Notes: a model not told the origin generated them from the letters alone. 38,646 nt of DNA from Bacillota bacterium (GCA_016282255.1 JAEEKE010000135.1:1-38646), one strand, 5' to 3'. Shown: positions 24,570 to 32,981, counted from the stretch's first letter. Translations and numbers: made by a program.

Positions 24570-25374
24570 CGCGCCGGTATCCAAAGAGCAGGCGGCCTTT
24601 ATGCGGGCGCTTCGAAAGAAGGCGCACTTCGTTTCATGCATGCGCCTTGCGCTGCTGCTCGGCGCGCTGGGACTGTGGGAGGGCGCGGCAAGGCTCGGCC
24701 TCATCAACACCTTCATTTTCAGCAGCCCTTCGCGCTTTCTTGCGACGCTTTGCCGCCTCGCGGCCGGAGGGGAGCTCTTCTATCACGTCGGCGTGACGCT
24801 GCTCGAGACAGTGCTGGGATTCACGGTCGGCACGCTGCTGGGCACCGCGGCCGCCGCCGCGCTCTGGTGGAGCCCGACGCTTTCGAGGATACTCGATCCC
24901 TATCTCGTGGTGCTCAACGCCCTGCCGAAGATCGCGCTCGGGCCGGTACTGATCGTGTGGGTCGGGGCGGGCATGAAGGCGATAGTCGTGATGGCGCTGC
25001 TCGTTTCGCTGGTCGTGACGGTCATGACCGTGCTGACGGGGTTTAACGAGACCTCGGAGGATAAGCGGCTTTTGATGCGCACGCTCGGAGCCACGCGGCT
25101 GCAGACCTTTATAAAGGTCGTGCTCCCCGCCTCGGTCCCCGCGATCGTGTCCGCGCTCAAGCTCTCGGTCGGCATGAGCTGGGTCGGCGTCATCGTCGGC
25201 GAATACCTCGTCTCCAAGGCAGGGCTCGGGTATCTCACGGTCTACGGCGGACAGGTCTTCAAGCTCGACCTCGTCATGGCCTCGGTCATCGTGCTCGCCG
25301 TGCTCGCCGCGCTGATGTATTACGGCGTTTCGGCGCTTGAAAAAAGCCTGCTGAAAAAGCGGGGGGAGAGGTGA
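24535..25374 (+). CDS. ABC importer permease (SsuC/TauC-like)
   Basis: This 279-residue inner-membrane permease with about six segments is of the binding-protein-dependent type. The EAA coupling loop is visible at LMRTLGATRLQTFIKVVLPASVPAI (residues ~178-202), and the N-terminal WEGAARLGLINTFIFSSPS is typical of the SsuC/TauC/ThiX group. The start is GTG 24535 with GGAAGGGGG upstream, inside the ATPase gene, so translation is coupled. With the ATPase it forms an importer that lacks a local binding protein. Confidence 0.88.
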   Translation: MKTAVKANRRTDAPVSKEQAAFMRALRKKAHFVSCMRLALLLGALGLWEGAARLGLINTFIFSSPSRFLATLCRLAAGGELFYHVGVTLLETVLGFTVGTLLGTAAAAALWWSPTLSRILDPYLVVLNALPKIALGPVLIVWVGAGMKAIVVMALLVSLVVTVMTVLTGFNETSEDKRLLMRTLGATRLQTFIKVVLPASVPAIVSALKLSVGMSWVGVIVGEYLVSKAGLGYLTVYGGQVFKLDLVMASVIVLAVLAALMYYGVSALEKSLLKKRGER

Positions 25375-25437
25375 CGGCGGCAGTGATATTGCAAATTATA
25401 AAATAAAAACAGTGAAATCCAAATAATAACAGCGTAG

Positions 25438-25710
25438 GGGCGGCAATCTGCCGCCCGCTTGGTATCTGGCGAAAACTGCGGCGGAGAAACGCCATGTACC
25501 GGATTGCGCAGCTATCCCTTCTCCGAGTTTTTGCGCACAAACGTGAAGGGTTAACGGGCGCCTTCGGCGCGATCCTTTCCATCGCTGCTGAGTGATCGCA
25601 TTCGGCGGCTATCGCGCCGCCGCGCGGTGACTCATTAAGCCGCTTGCGGCTTAATGGGCGCGCTCGCATTCGCTCGCGAGGCCGCCCGCACCCTGTTTTG
25701 CGCCGCAAAG
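25438..25710. repeat. Palindrome-rich intergenic island
   Basis: The 340-base gap between convergent genes contains several perfect hairpins. They are GGGCGGCA-ATC-TGCCGCCC (25438-25456), GCGCC-TTC-GGCGC (25558-25570) and the 24-base palindrome starting CATTAAGCCGC (25633-25656). A nested structure runs over 25589-25634 (GGCGGC / GCCGCC inside GAGT / ACTC). No open reading frame is convincing. It looks like clustered intergenic repeat elements, with three-base loops like those of the other arrays but without their core. Confidence 0.65.
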
Positions 25711-25714
25711 CGCT

Positions 25715-27325
25715 TCACCACTCCAGCGTGAAGCCGTCCAGCGGGTCGAGGTCGGGGAAACGGGCCTGCTTATAATCCAAAAGGGCTGCGGCGGCGCCGA
25801 CGGCGCGGGCCTCCTGCGCGGCGGCGATGAACTCCGAAAGCTGCGCGGCGGTAAAACCCTGTATCAGGTCGGCCACGGCCGGATCGTCGGCGCGGATGCG
25901 GCTGAGCAGCGTTATGCGGTCGAAATAGGCGGCGAGGTGGTTTACGCCGCGCGTGTATTCCCCGAAGGTGAAGCACCTCAGCTCATAGCAGCGCACGCCG
26001 TTCGGGTCCGCAGCCGCGTGGGGGACGAGCTCGGTATCCTCACCGCAGCCTGCGAGCTCCGGCACGGCGCGGTCCCCGAAGAGGATGCCGCGCTTCTCCT
26101 GATCCTTGAAGCGGTAGAACGGGATCGGCACGCCCGCGTAGCGGTCCGGGGCGAGGTCCTCCGGCCTGCGGACGGGCTCCCAGACCTGTTCAAAAGGCTG
26201 TTTGAGCCCGCGCACGGTCAAATAGCGCTGCCATTCGGCGAGGAGCTCCGGACTGAGCTCGATAGGATGCGCGAGGCGGATCGGCGCTTCGCCGACGATA
26301 TAGGCTTCCCCCGAGGCCGTGACGGCCCCGGCGTCGGTCAGGGCAAAGGTCGTCCCGCCCTGCTCCCAGACCAGGCCCTTCGCGGCGGAAAGGAGCAGGG
26401 GGTTTTCAGGATAGGCCGCCTTCCACGCCTCCGCCGGCCGCTCCCTGCCCGAGAGGAAATCCGAGAAGAGCACGGCGATGCGGTTCCTTATCACGGGCCT
26501 CGCATAGCGCCTGACGCATTCCGAATCCGCCTTCGCGCGGGCGTAGAGCACGGGGTCGGCGCCCCGCTTCGGCAGTGTTTTGGCCGGGCGGCCGCGATCG
26601 GGCTCGAACGAGAGGGAAAAGTCCTCCCCGAGCCGCAGCGTCACGAAGAAACCGCCCAGATCATAGCGCTTGGTGCGGTCCGGGGCGAGGCCGAGGTCCG
26701 AGAGCGGGCCGTCGCGCAGGGCGTCCTCGTCGGTCCCGCGCAGGGCGGCGTAGCGCGAAAGCATATGCACGCGGTCGGCGTAGAGCATGGCGGCGCGGGT
26801 GGAGCTGTAGAGCACGGCCGTGTCGAAGATTTCGTGCGCCTCCCATTTGAGCGCGCGGCGGGTCAGCTCCGCCATCGTGCCCTCGTCCGCATAGCGGCAG
26901 AGCGGGAAGGCGAGGCTGCGCTTCTTGCTGATGAACTCCGAATGCAGGCAGGCGTCGGCGACCCGGATAAGCGCCTTCTGCAGGCTTTCGGGGTCGATCG
27001 AGGCGACGAGCTCCGCGGCCCTCGGGCAGAGGCCGGGCTGCTCCCAGACCGGCATAGCGAGCCGCCCGTGCCAGCCGTTCGGAACGTAGGCAAGCGCCTC
27101 GTGCACGGTGAACAGCAGCGCCGCGTCCTCTCTTTCGAGCGCCGTGCCGATAACGGTGGTCAGCTCGGGGATATTATGGGGCTCAAGGCCGTAATAGAGG
27201 CAGAACAGGTGCACCGGGTCGTCGAAGAGCTCGTCGTCGGCGAAGGCGAAGGCGTTCTCGTGCTCGTCCCGGAGGGGAAGATCGGGCGTGAACCCGTTGA
27301 AGATAAGGTGTTCGGTCTCATTCAT
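25715..27325 (-). CDS. DUF4132 domain protein (short form)
   Basis: This is a 536-residue cytoplasmic protein. The C-terminal half contains the DUF4132 hallmark IRLAHPIELSPELLAEWQRY, then LKQPFEQVWEPVRRP (residues ~353-396). Further conserved aromatic and acidic positions include YRFKDQEKRGILFGD and YTRGVNHLAAYFDRITLL. Known DUF4132 proteins (MolR/YehI-like) are commonly about twice as long and have N-terminal repeats or WGR domains. Here the N-terminal ~300 residues form a helical region without a recognised family. Function is unknown. ATG 27325 has AAAGGAG upstream. It is monocistronic and converges on the importer genes across the palindrome island. Confidence 0.75.
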   Translation of the reverse strand: MNETEHLIFNGFTPDLPLRDEHENAFAFADDELFDDPVHLFCLYYGLEPHNIPELTTVIGTALEREDAALLFTVHEALAYVPNGWHGRLAMPVWEQPGLCPRAAELVASIDPESLQKALIRVADACLHSEFISKKRSLAFPLCRYADEGTMAELTRRALKWEAHEIFDTAVLYSSTRAAMLYADRVHMLSRYAALRGTDEDALRDGPLSDLGLAPDRTKRYDLGGFFVTLRLGEDFSLSFEPDRGRPAKTLPKRGADPVLYARAKADSECVRRYARPVIRNRIAVLFSDFLSGRERPAEAWKAAYPENPLLLSAAKGLVWEQGGTTFALTDAGAVTASGEAYIVGEAPIRLAHPIELSPELLAEWQRYLTVRGLKQPFEQVWEPVRRPEDLAPDRYAGVPIPFYRFKDQEKRGILFGDRAVPELAGCGEDTELVPHAAADPNGVRCYELRCFTFGEYTRGVNHLAAYFDRITLLSRIRADDPAVADLIQGFTAAQLSEFIAAAQEARAVGAAAALLDYKQARFPDLDPLDGFTLEW

Positions 27326-27567
27326 TGAAATACTCCTTTGGCGGCGATCGCGGCCGCGCCCTGCGGCACGCCTTTGTTTATTATGAAAGTTCGGTTCATG
27401 AAAAGCCCCATTTCCGGCAATGAAGGGACGGGAAATACAAAACCGGGGAACGGCAGGCGGTTATTTATAAAAAACAAATGTAAGGGAACAGCGCGGATCG
27501 CGCAAAAGACACGGAAAAAGAAAATAATAGAATAAAACGAAATGGAAGCGGACGGGAAGGAGTGGAC

Positions 27568-27592
27568 GGGGGGAGGGGAAAACCCTCCCCCG
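27568..27592. repeat. GC-rich hairpin after the cytidylate-kinase-like gene
   Basis: GGGGGAGGG (27569-27577) pairs with CCCTCCCCC (27583-27591). There is no T-run on either strand, so terminator function is uncertain. The rest of 27326-27599 shows no gene. Confidence 0.5.
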
Positions 27593-27599
27593 GGGTCGT

Positions 27600-28241
27600 T
27601 TATTCGTTGGTCTCGCTGGCATCGGCCTCGACGGAGTTCTTATCGAACATCCTCTCGATGACGCTGACGATCAGGCGGATATCGGTGTTGGTGGTGTTGA
27701 TCAGCAGGTCGTAATTGAGCTTGTCGCCCCAGGTGCGGCCGGTGTAGAACTCATAATATTTGGCGCGGTTCTTCTCGACCTTGCGGATCATGGCGCGCAG
27801 CTGCTTGTCGGTCAGCTTCTCCTCCTCGGGCCCCTTGAGGCGGCAGCGCTCGATCTTGGACTGCATATCGGCATAGACGAACAGGCGCAGCAGCTTCTTC
27901 TGCCGCAGGATATAATCCGCGCAGCAGCCGACGATGACGCAGGGGGATTTTTCGCTCATCTCGTTGATGATCTCGGCCTGCTCCTTGAAGATCTTCTGGC
28001 TCTGCTCCATCAGCGGGTGCTGAACGGGATAGAAGCTGTGGCCGATAGTGATCGGCATCAAAGTAACGGGCCGATGCTCCACGATCTGCTGCACGTATTC
28101 CTCGGAGAGGGAGGTGCGCTTGGAGATCTCCTCGATGATCTCGTCGTCATAATAGGCGAAACCGAGCTTCTCGGCCAGCCTGCGCCCGAGCTCGCGGCCG
28201 CCGCTGCCGAACTGCCTTGCGATCGTAATCACTTTATACAT
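27600..28241 (-). CDS. Cytidylate kinase-like family protein
   Basis: This is a 213-residue protein of the cytidylate_kin2 family (PF13189). The N-terminus MYKVITIARQFGSGGRELGR carries the family's variant P-loop (ARQFGSGG.ELG). It is followed by LGFAYYDDEIIEEISKR, then SPCVIVGCCADYIL, and LRLFVYADMQSKIERC. A C-terminal Arg/Lys-rich region with YYEFYTGRTWGDKLNYDL completes the usual pattern. It is probably a P-loop nucleotide kinase, but the substrate is unproven; the essential CMP kinase Cmk is a different family member. GGAGG lies before the ATG. It has its own promoter. Confidence 0.9.
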   Translation of the reverse strand: MYKVITIARQFGSGGRELGRRLAEKLGFAYYDDEIIEEISKRTSLSEEYVQQIVEHRPVTLMPITIGHSFYPVQHPLMEQSQKIFKEQAEIINEMSEKSPCVIVGCCADYILRQKKLLRLFVYADMQSKIERCRLKGPEEEKLTDKQLRAMIRKVEKNRAKYYEFYTGRTWGDKLNYDLLINTTNTDIRLIVSVIERMFDKNSVEADASETNE

Positions 28242-28293
28242 AGAATACCTCCGATCAATAGCGCCGCGAAGCGCATATTTTTCAGCAGATTAT

Positions 28294-28322
28294 ATTATAC
28301 CACGAACGCAAAAGCATGGCAA
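28294..28322 (-). promoter_or_regulatory. Promoter of the cytidylate-kinase-like gene
   Basis: On the minus strand TTGCCA (28322-28317), a 17-base spacer and an extended -10 TGG-TATAAT (28299-28294). Confidence 0.75.
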
Positions 28323-28392
28323 TAGTTATTTCGATGCGCATGCTTGCTTGCAAATTGCAACTTTAAGTGTCCAGCCAATCAAAAGAACAGGA

Positions 28393-28710
28393 TCAGGCTC
28401 CGATCGGTTCTTGCCCGAGGGCAAGAACCGCCATTTTTGCGGAGTGCCCGCCGAGGATCGCACGCGGATACTCGTTCACCCATCGCTCGATCCGTTTGAT
28501 CCCTCTGTGGATCAGTTGGCCAATGTCCGTCCCCTTTGGAACGAATCGGCGAATAAGTTTGTTTGCATTCTCATTGGAGCCGCTTTCCCAAGCGCTGTAT
28601 GGATGGGCGTAATAGACCTTTGTCCGCTTTCCTTTCGTTGTCGATTGCTCCATACCCATGTGGTCGAGGTTCTCACATCCGTTATCGCAAGCTATCGTCT
28701 TGAATACCAT
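28393..28710 (-). pseudogene. IS30 family transposase, C-terminal fragment
   Basis: The visible 105 residues correspond to the end of an IS30 DDE transposase: FKTIACDNGCENLDHM (second catalytic Asp region), then VYYAHPYSAWESGSNENANK with the catalytic Glu, and RFVPKGTDI. The N-terminal helix-turn-helix and the first catalytic Asp are missing on this strand, so it is inactive. Confidence 0.85.
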
Positions 28711-28748
28711 GCGGAATCGTTTCTTTCCAAGCTTCTGGGAGGGAGAAA

Positions 28749-28853
28749 CGAGAGGACGATCAAGGGGAGATCAAGCGAGGGACTGTCAGGCTATTGAACA
28801 ACGATCTGACAGAGCGATATGAATACAGTGCCGACGCCGCGCAGCGGAAATAG
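28749..28853 (+). pseudogene. IS30 family transposase, N-terminal helix-turn-helix fragment
   Basis: The frame reads ...GEIKRGTVRLLNNDLTERY, then EYSADAAQRK and a stop at 28851-28853. EIKRGTV followed by LTERYEYSADAAQRK matches the region just after the HTH in clostridial IS30 transposases. It points in the opposite direction to the C-terminal fragment. Confidence 0.6.
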
Positions 28854-28926
28854 GATCTTAAAGCAGCAAACAAGGGAAGGAGCCTAAAGATAGGTATGCT
28901 TGCTTGCAGTACCATTTCCGTTCCTC

Positions 28927-28955
28927 TTTACGATTACTTCCAAAGATGATATAAT
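28927..28955 (+). promoter_or_regulatory. Promoter of the acyltransferase gene
   Basis: TTTACG at 28927-28932 and TATAAT at 28950-28955 with a 17-base spacer, just outside the IS remnant. Confidence 0.6.
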
Positions 28956-29011
28956 TACAACAAGAATTCACTTATTCAATACTGTATGATCAAAGAAAGG
29001 AATCGGACGAA

Positions 29012-30139
29012 ATGTGTGCTGAAAGCAGACAGGAAGGCAGAGTTGTCGTGCGGCAATCCAATTTTGAATTGCTGCGGATCGTGGCGATGGTTCTCATCGT
29101 CGCTTTCCATCTTGCTGTGCACAGCGGGTTTGCTTTCCCAACCGATACGATAACCGTCAACCGGCTCTGGATCCAACTCATGCAGATCGGCGGAAAGGTC
29201 GGCGTCGATATATTCGTCCTTATCTCCGGCTATTTTCTTGTGTCGGCAAAAACGGTCAAAACGAACAGGGCTGTCAAACTTTGGACACAGCTTCTCTTTT
29301 ACTCTGTGCTGATCTTTGTCATTTTTACAGCAGCGGGAGTTGAGTCGTTCGGGTTCGTCAAAATGTTCAAGCAGTTTGCACCTGTGATCTATTCCCGCTG
29401 GTGGTTCGCAAGCACCTATTTTGTGCTGTATCTGCTATCGCCGTATCTCAATCTGCTCTTGAAGTCATTTGGCAGAAAACGGTATATCGGATTTCTCATC
29501 CTGTTGTTTGTTCTTTGGTGTTTCATCCCTTCTTTCACAGGATTAATCGTCCAAAGTAATGCTCTGCTTTGGTTCGTCTTTCTATATTCCCTCGCAGGAT
29601 ATTACAAGCTCTACGGAATCGGCCCCAAGCTTTCCGGGAATGCGCTAATTCTTCTATCCGTGCTCTGTATCTTTCTCACCTACGCGGTGACGGTACTGCT
29701 GGATGTATTAGGACTGAAGCACCCGGTCTTTGCGGCATACGCAACGTTTTTCTACGATATGCAGCGGATCCCTGTTCTCGTGATCTCCCTGCTGATGTTC
29801 ATGGGCTTTTCCAGGCTCCGCATCAAAAACAGCAAGCTAATCAACGTGATCTCGTCAGCGACCTTCGGCGTGTATTTGATCCATGACCATAATAATGTCT
29901 GCAATTTTCTATGGAAAACGTTATTCCAAAACGCATCCTATGCAAATAGCCGGCTGCTGATCCCGCACACCCTGGTAGCACTTGTTACTGTCTACGTCGC
30001 CTGTACAGTGATAGAGCTGCTGCGAATCTACCTGATTGAAAACAGGTGCCTTCCTTTGTATGACTTCGTTGCAAACTTTATTGATGCAAAAAAAGAAGCA
30101 CTGCTTTCAAGCCGGATATTCAGCAAGCATGACGATTGA
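29012..30139 (+). CDS. Acyltransferase 3 family membrane protein
   Basis: This 375-residue polytopic membrane protein has about ten hydrophobic segments. The N-terminus NFELLRIVAMVLIVAFHLAV contains the family's R..A...V...H motif with the presumed catalytic His. It is followed by GGKVGVDIFVLISGYFL, another acyltransferase 3 (PF01757) hallmark. Such proteins O-acetylate or otherwise acylate cell-surface sugars or exopolysaccharide. AAAGGA lies before the ATG. The gene is markedly less GC-rich than the core genes and lies between an IS30 remnant and a DUF6056-like gene, consistent with an acquired surface-modification segment. Confidence 0.9.
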   Translation: MCAESRQEGRVVVRQSNFELLRIVAMVLIVAFHLAVHSGFAFPTDTITVNRLWIQLMQIGGKVGVDIFVLISGYFLVSAKTVKTNRAVKLWTQLLFYSVLIFVIFTAAGVESFGFVKMFKQFAPVIYSRWWFASTYFVLYLLSPYLNLLLKSFGRKRYIGFLILLFVLWCFIPSFTGLIVQSNALLWFVFLYSLAGYYKLYGIGPKLSGNALILLSVLCIFLTYAVTVLLDVLGLKHPVFAAYATFFYDMQRIPVLVISLLMFMGFSRLRIKNSKLINVISSATFGVYLIHDHNNVCNFLWKTLFQNASYANSRLLIPHTLVALVTVYVACTVIELLRIYLIENRCLPLYDFVANFIDAKKEALLSSRIFSKHDD

Positions 30140-30285
30140 TGGTCAGGTGCACCTGTTTGAAGTCATAGATCCTTGTGCAATCCTTGAAGTTTTGCTTTTT
30201 TCAGTGGCATAGGTTCAACAACCCACTATAGGTATAGGAAGCCAGGAGCTCCTGCCACAGTTTTCATAATCTGGCGCTGACGGAA

Positions 30286-30387
30286 ATGAAAATAGACGGG
30301 TTGCTGCAGTGTGACGACAGCTATATGACTGTGTTCTGCGCGAAGGGCATATACTTCGAGCTTAAGCTGCATATCCGACACCGCTAA
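30286..30387 (+). CDS. Small 33-residue reading frame, possible gene remnant
   Basis: The frame reads MKIDGLLQCDDSYMTVFCAK, then GIYFELKLHIRHR and a stop overlapping the end of the convergent DUF6056-like gene by four bases. The reading is coherent upstream as well (NLALTE), so it may be the 3' tail of a lost gene. There is no clear ribosome site. The rest of 30140-30285 shows no gene. I do not recognise the protein. Confidence 0.25.
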   Translation: MKIDGLLQCDDSYMTVFCAKGIYFELKLHIRHR

Positions 30388-31838
30388 TCCTTTTTTAACT
30401 TGATCTCATCTACACGATAATACTCGGCAATTTGCTTGTTCATCCAAAATGAGGGATCCTCTTTTATGCTTAATGCGGAGAAAAAGCTCGGCACGGTTTT
30501 TACATCGTTAATTTCCGTTGCTCCGGCTTGTATCTCGCTGATTGCTTTCCTGTATTCAATGCTGTAAGCTTGAGGGGTTCCGTTCTTCAAAGCAAAAGCA
30601 GTTTCAAAAAAAGTCAGCTTTTTAAAACCGTAAACCAAACAACCCAGCGCAAAGACATAAACCAGAATCAAAGAAAACCATGCAAAGAAACTCTTTTTCG
30701 GAGCTCTAAAGGCCACTATCTCCTTATGACTTAACCAACCGCAGAAATATAGTATGTTCAGCGTTGCAAACAAATAATATGAATAGTAGTAAATGTTGAT
30801 CTGTCTTCCGGCACCTATGTTGCTCATTGCATAAAGCGGTGGAGTGAACTGTGTTGCAAATGTTAATGCGGAGATGAGCAATACTGCCATCGGATGCTTG
30901 AATTGGAACTCTGTATTTCGGGTTACCATAAGACTGACTATCGCAATAAGCACAAAGCCGGCGATCTGCGCCAAGCCCGTCCACTTTGCTATACAAGCAT
31001 TGGCGTAATATAAAGAATGAAGGATGGCTTTTACAGGCGATTCTCCGGTGACTGCTGCTGCGCGAATACCGTTTCCCGGCGCAACCATGCTTACTATGAA
31101 CCCAGCAAGCAAAACGCAGAACAGAATTAGATAATACGGCAGAAGGGACTTTTTGTTCTTGAGAACGATTGCAATGATTATCGTCATAATGACCGTTGTC
31201 AACAAAGCCGTGGAATAATTGCCTCCGCCGATAACAACAGCCAGGATCAAAGCAAAGATGAAACAAACGACCCGAGTTTTTCTTTTATCCGAAGAGTAAA
31301 GCTTGATGAGCAGAGACAGGAACAACAGAGAGAAAGCATAAAACAGAGTATAATAAGAGCAACCGTTCCACCAAAAGAAAGCCTCTCTTTTGTCGATAAC
31401 AAAATGGATCGAGAGGAATAGGATCACGCAGGATACTAAAAGTGCGTTTCTTTTACATAGCCCAAGAGCATCGAAAAAGGTCCTAAGCAGTATAACGGTT
31501 GAGGCGATCAACGAAGTCAGCATTATTATCGTTGTAAGGAAATAAAGGTTGTCTGAAAACACGGCAGGCTGTAAACTGAAAATGAAGACCGCCGAATAGG
31601 TCCCCTGCCACCGGAGGTAGGATTCTTTTACTTGTTGAAGACTGGCGGAAATAACACCGAACACTCCCTTGTTTTCTGAAACAGCTTGTTTGACCTTTTC
31701 TGAAAAGCCAAAATCGTCGGATACGGGATGGGCATAGAAGGAAGCAATGATAATCGGCGCTAAACTTAGCAGAAGGCCAACAACAACCAAAGCCGTAATA
31801 ATGCGGGATAAAGTTTTTTTGTTTTGCTTGTCTTTCAT
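30384..31838 (-). CDS. DUF6056-like polytopic membrane protein
   Basis: This is a 484-residue integral membrane protein with about 11-12 hydrophobic segments. The early SFYAHPVSDDFGFSEK and SYLRWQGTYSAVFIFSLQP motifs (acidic pair followed by W.G.Y) match the DUF6056/GtrII-like superfamily of membrane glycosyltransferase-like proteins. They suggest a polyprenyl-phosphate-sugar-dependent transfer to surface glycans. The C-terminal ~75 residues are predicted extracytoplasmic. GAGGGATC precedes the ATG. GC content is low, as for the acyltransferase. The exact reaction is unknown. Confidence 0.75.
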   Translation of the reverse strand: MKDKQNKKTLSRIITALVVVGLLLSLAPIIIASFYAHPVSDDFGFSEKVKQAVSENKGVFGVISASLQQVKESYLRWQGTYSAVFIFSLQPAVFSDNLYFLTTIIMLTSLIASTVILLRTFFDALGLCKRNALLVSCVILFLSIHFVIDKREAFFWWNGCSYYTLFYAFSLLFLSLLIKLYSSDKRKTRVVCFIFALILAVVIGGGNYSTALLTTVIMTIIIAIVLKNKKSLLPYYLILFCVLLAGFIVSMVAPGNGIRAAAVTGESPVKAILHSLYYANACIAKWTGLAQIAGFVLIAIVSLMVTRNTEFQFKHPMAVLLISALTFATQFTPPLYAMSNIGAGRQINIYYYSYYLFATLNILYFCGWLSHKEIVAFRAPKKSFFAWFSLILVYVFALGCLVYGFKKLTFFETAFALKNGTPQAYSIEYRKAISEIQAGATEINDVKTVPSFFSALSIKEDPSFWMNKQIAEYYRVDEIKLKKD

Positions 31839-32144
31839 GATGATCCCTCTTGTTTTCTCAGTTATCGCTACGCTCCAAACGATAGTTGCAATTATTGTAT
31901 GCTAAGGATGCTTATGCAGCGGCGCAACAGGCAAAGGTTTTTACAAATGGAGAGAAGAGCCCCATAGTTCTTGACATGCTTTATCGACAAATACGCAGAT
32001 CAAGGGCTGTGTGCCTCCATGTGTTTGCACAAATGCAAAACAACAGCTGCTTTAGGGCATTTACCAACTCTGCTTATACTGTAACATATTTCTGCTGACA
32101 AATCAACTCACGGCTTGTCTGATCTTCCTTCCTCCCGCCCCGTA
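31839..32144. other. Intergenic stretch without recognised gene
   Basis: AT-rich spacer between divergent genes. A 70-codon plus-strand frame exists (31886-32098), but it lacks a ribosome site and a recognisable product. A TACAAT-like -10 for the DUF6056-like gene is visible on the minus strand (31899-31894), without a good -35. Confidence 0.5.
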
Positions 32145-32173
32145 TTGACAAAGCCCCGGAAATAATGTATAAA
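32145..32173 (+). promoter_or_regulatory. Promoter of the 32.2 kb lipoprotein gene
   Basis: TTGACA at 32145-32150 and TATAAA at 32168-32173 with a 17-base spacer. Confidence 0.75.
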
Positions 32174-32231
32174 TAAACCGTATTTCCGTCAGTATCCGGG
32201 AAACGCATTTTATTATAAAGGAGAAACACAG

Positions 32232-32921
32232 ATGAAGAAGACCAGCCTTATGAGATTCGCGGCCGTCGCGCTCGCGCTGCTGTTCGCAGCCGCCGCCTTC
32301 GCCGCCTGCGCCAAGGTGCCCGATTCCAAAAAGATCGTCGGCAAGTGGGAGACCACCGTCGATATCTCCAAGATGATCAACGACAGCCTGAAGGAGGGCG
32401 AGGCCGCCGAGGAGCTCGGCGATGTGGAGTTCAAGGACATCAGCATGAAGCTGTTCGTCGAGTTCAAGGAGGACGGCACCTATAAGTCCAGCGTCGACGA
32501 GGAGAGCGTCAACGCGGCGCTCGACAAGGTCGTCGAGCAGCTCGTGCCCATGCTCACCGATATCTTCAAGACCGCCGTAGCCGAGACCTTCGGCAAGGAC
32601 GCTTCCGAGGTCACCGATGAGGAGATCGGCTCCTTCCTTGCGCTGCTCGGCATGAGCTCCATGGAGGATATGGCCCGGATGATTCGCGAGGAGATGGATA
32701 TGGGGGACCTCGCAGGCGAAATGGAGTCCGAGGGCAAGTACATGCTCAAGGACGGCGTGCTCTACACCAGCGACTCCGTGAGCGAGGAGCCCACCGAAGC
32801 GAGCGACGGCGTCGCCTACGAGCTGGCGGACAAGACCCTCAAGCTCAGCGTCAAGGACGGCAAGGACGCCCCCGAGGGCCTCGAGGAGATCCTGCCCCTG
32901 ACCTTCACCAAGGCGGACTGA
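32232..32921 (+). CDS. Lipoprotein with lipocalin-like start, unknown function
   Basis: This 229-residue exported protein has signal MKKTSLMRFAAVALALLFAAAAF, lipobox AAC (Cys 26), then a KIVGKWETTVDIS motif. That motif resembles the first strand of small lipocalin-like or DUF-type lipoproteins in Clostridia, in which '.. GKW' opens a beta barrel. The middle is acidic and helical (LDKVVEQLVPMLTDIFKTAV), and the end returns to strands (GKYMLKDGVLYT; YELADKTLKLSVKDG). GGAG lies before the ATG. It is monocistronic, with promoter and terminator. Codon use is strongly host-like, suggesting high expression. No partner is evident. Confidence 0.8.
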   Translation: MKKTSLMRFAAVALALLFAAAAFAACAKVPDSKKIVGKWETTVDISKMINDSLKEGEAAEELGDVEFKDISMKLFVEFKEDGTYKSSVDEESVNAALDKVVEQLVPMLTDIFKTAVAETFGKDASEVTDEEIGSFLALLGMSSMEDMARMIREEMDMGDLAGEMESEGKYMLKDGVLYTSDSVSEEPTEASDGVAYELADKTLKLSVKDGKDAPEGLEEILPLTFTKAD

Positions 32922-32941
32922 TTCAGACCTTCATAATTATT

Positions 32942-32981
32942 AAAAGCGGCGTCCCGTTCCTGCCCGGAGCGGGGCGCTTTT
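32942..32981 (+). terminator. Rho-independent terminator after the lipoprotein gene
   Basis: AAAAGCG ... CCCG pairs with CGGG ... CGCTTTT with a small bulge. The T-run is formed by the right arm. Confidence 0.7.

Larger units (their letters stand above)
28340..28908. mobile_element. Scrambled IS30-family remnant bounded by 13-bp direct repeats
   Basis: ATGCTTGCTTGCA occurs at 28340-28352 and again, same orientation, at 28896-28908. Between them lie the C-terminal part of an IS30 transposase on the minus strand and an N-terminal helix-turn-helix fragment on the plus strand. A likely IS end (TTGCAACTTTAAGTGTC) starts at 28355. The arrangement requires an inversion or two overlapping insertions. 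Confidence 0.65.

Noticed and set aside
25937-27328. 463-codon plus-strand frame
   Set aside because: Antisense to the DUF4132 gene, which carries the family motif and a proper ribosome site.
31886-32098. 70-codon plus-strand frame
   Set aside because: No ribosome site or recognised product, and it lies in the likely promoter region of the divergent DUF6056-like gene.
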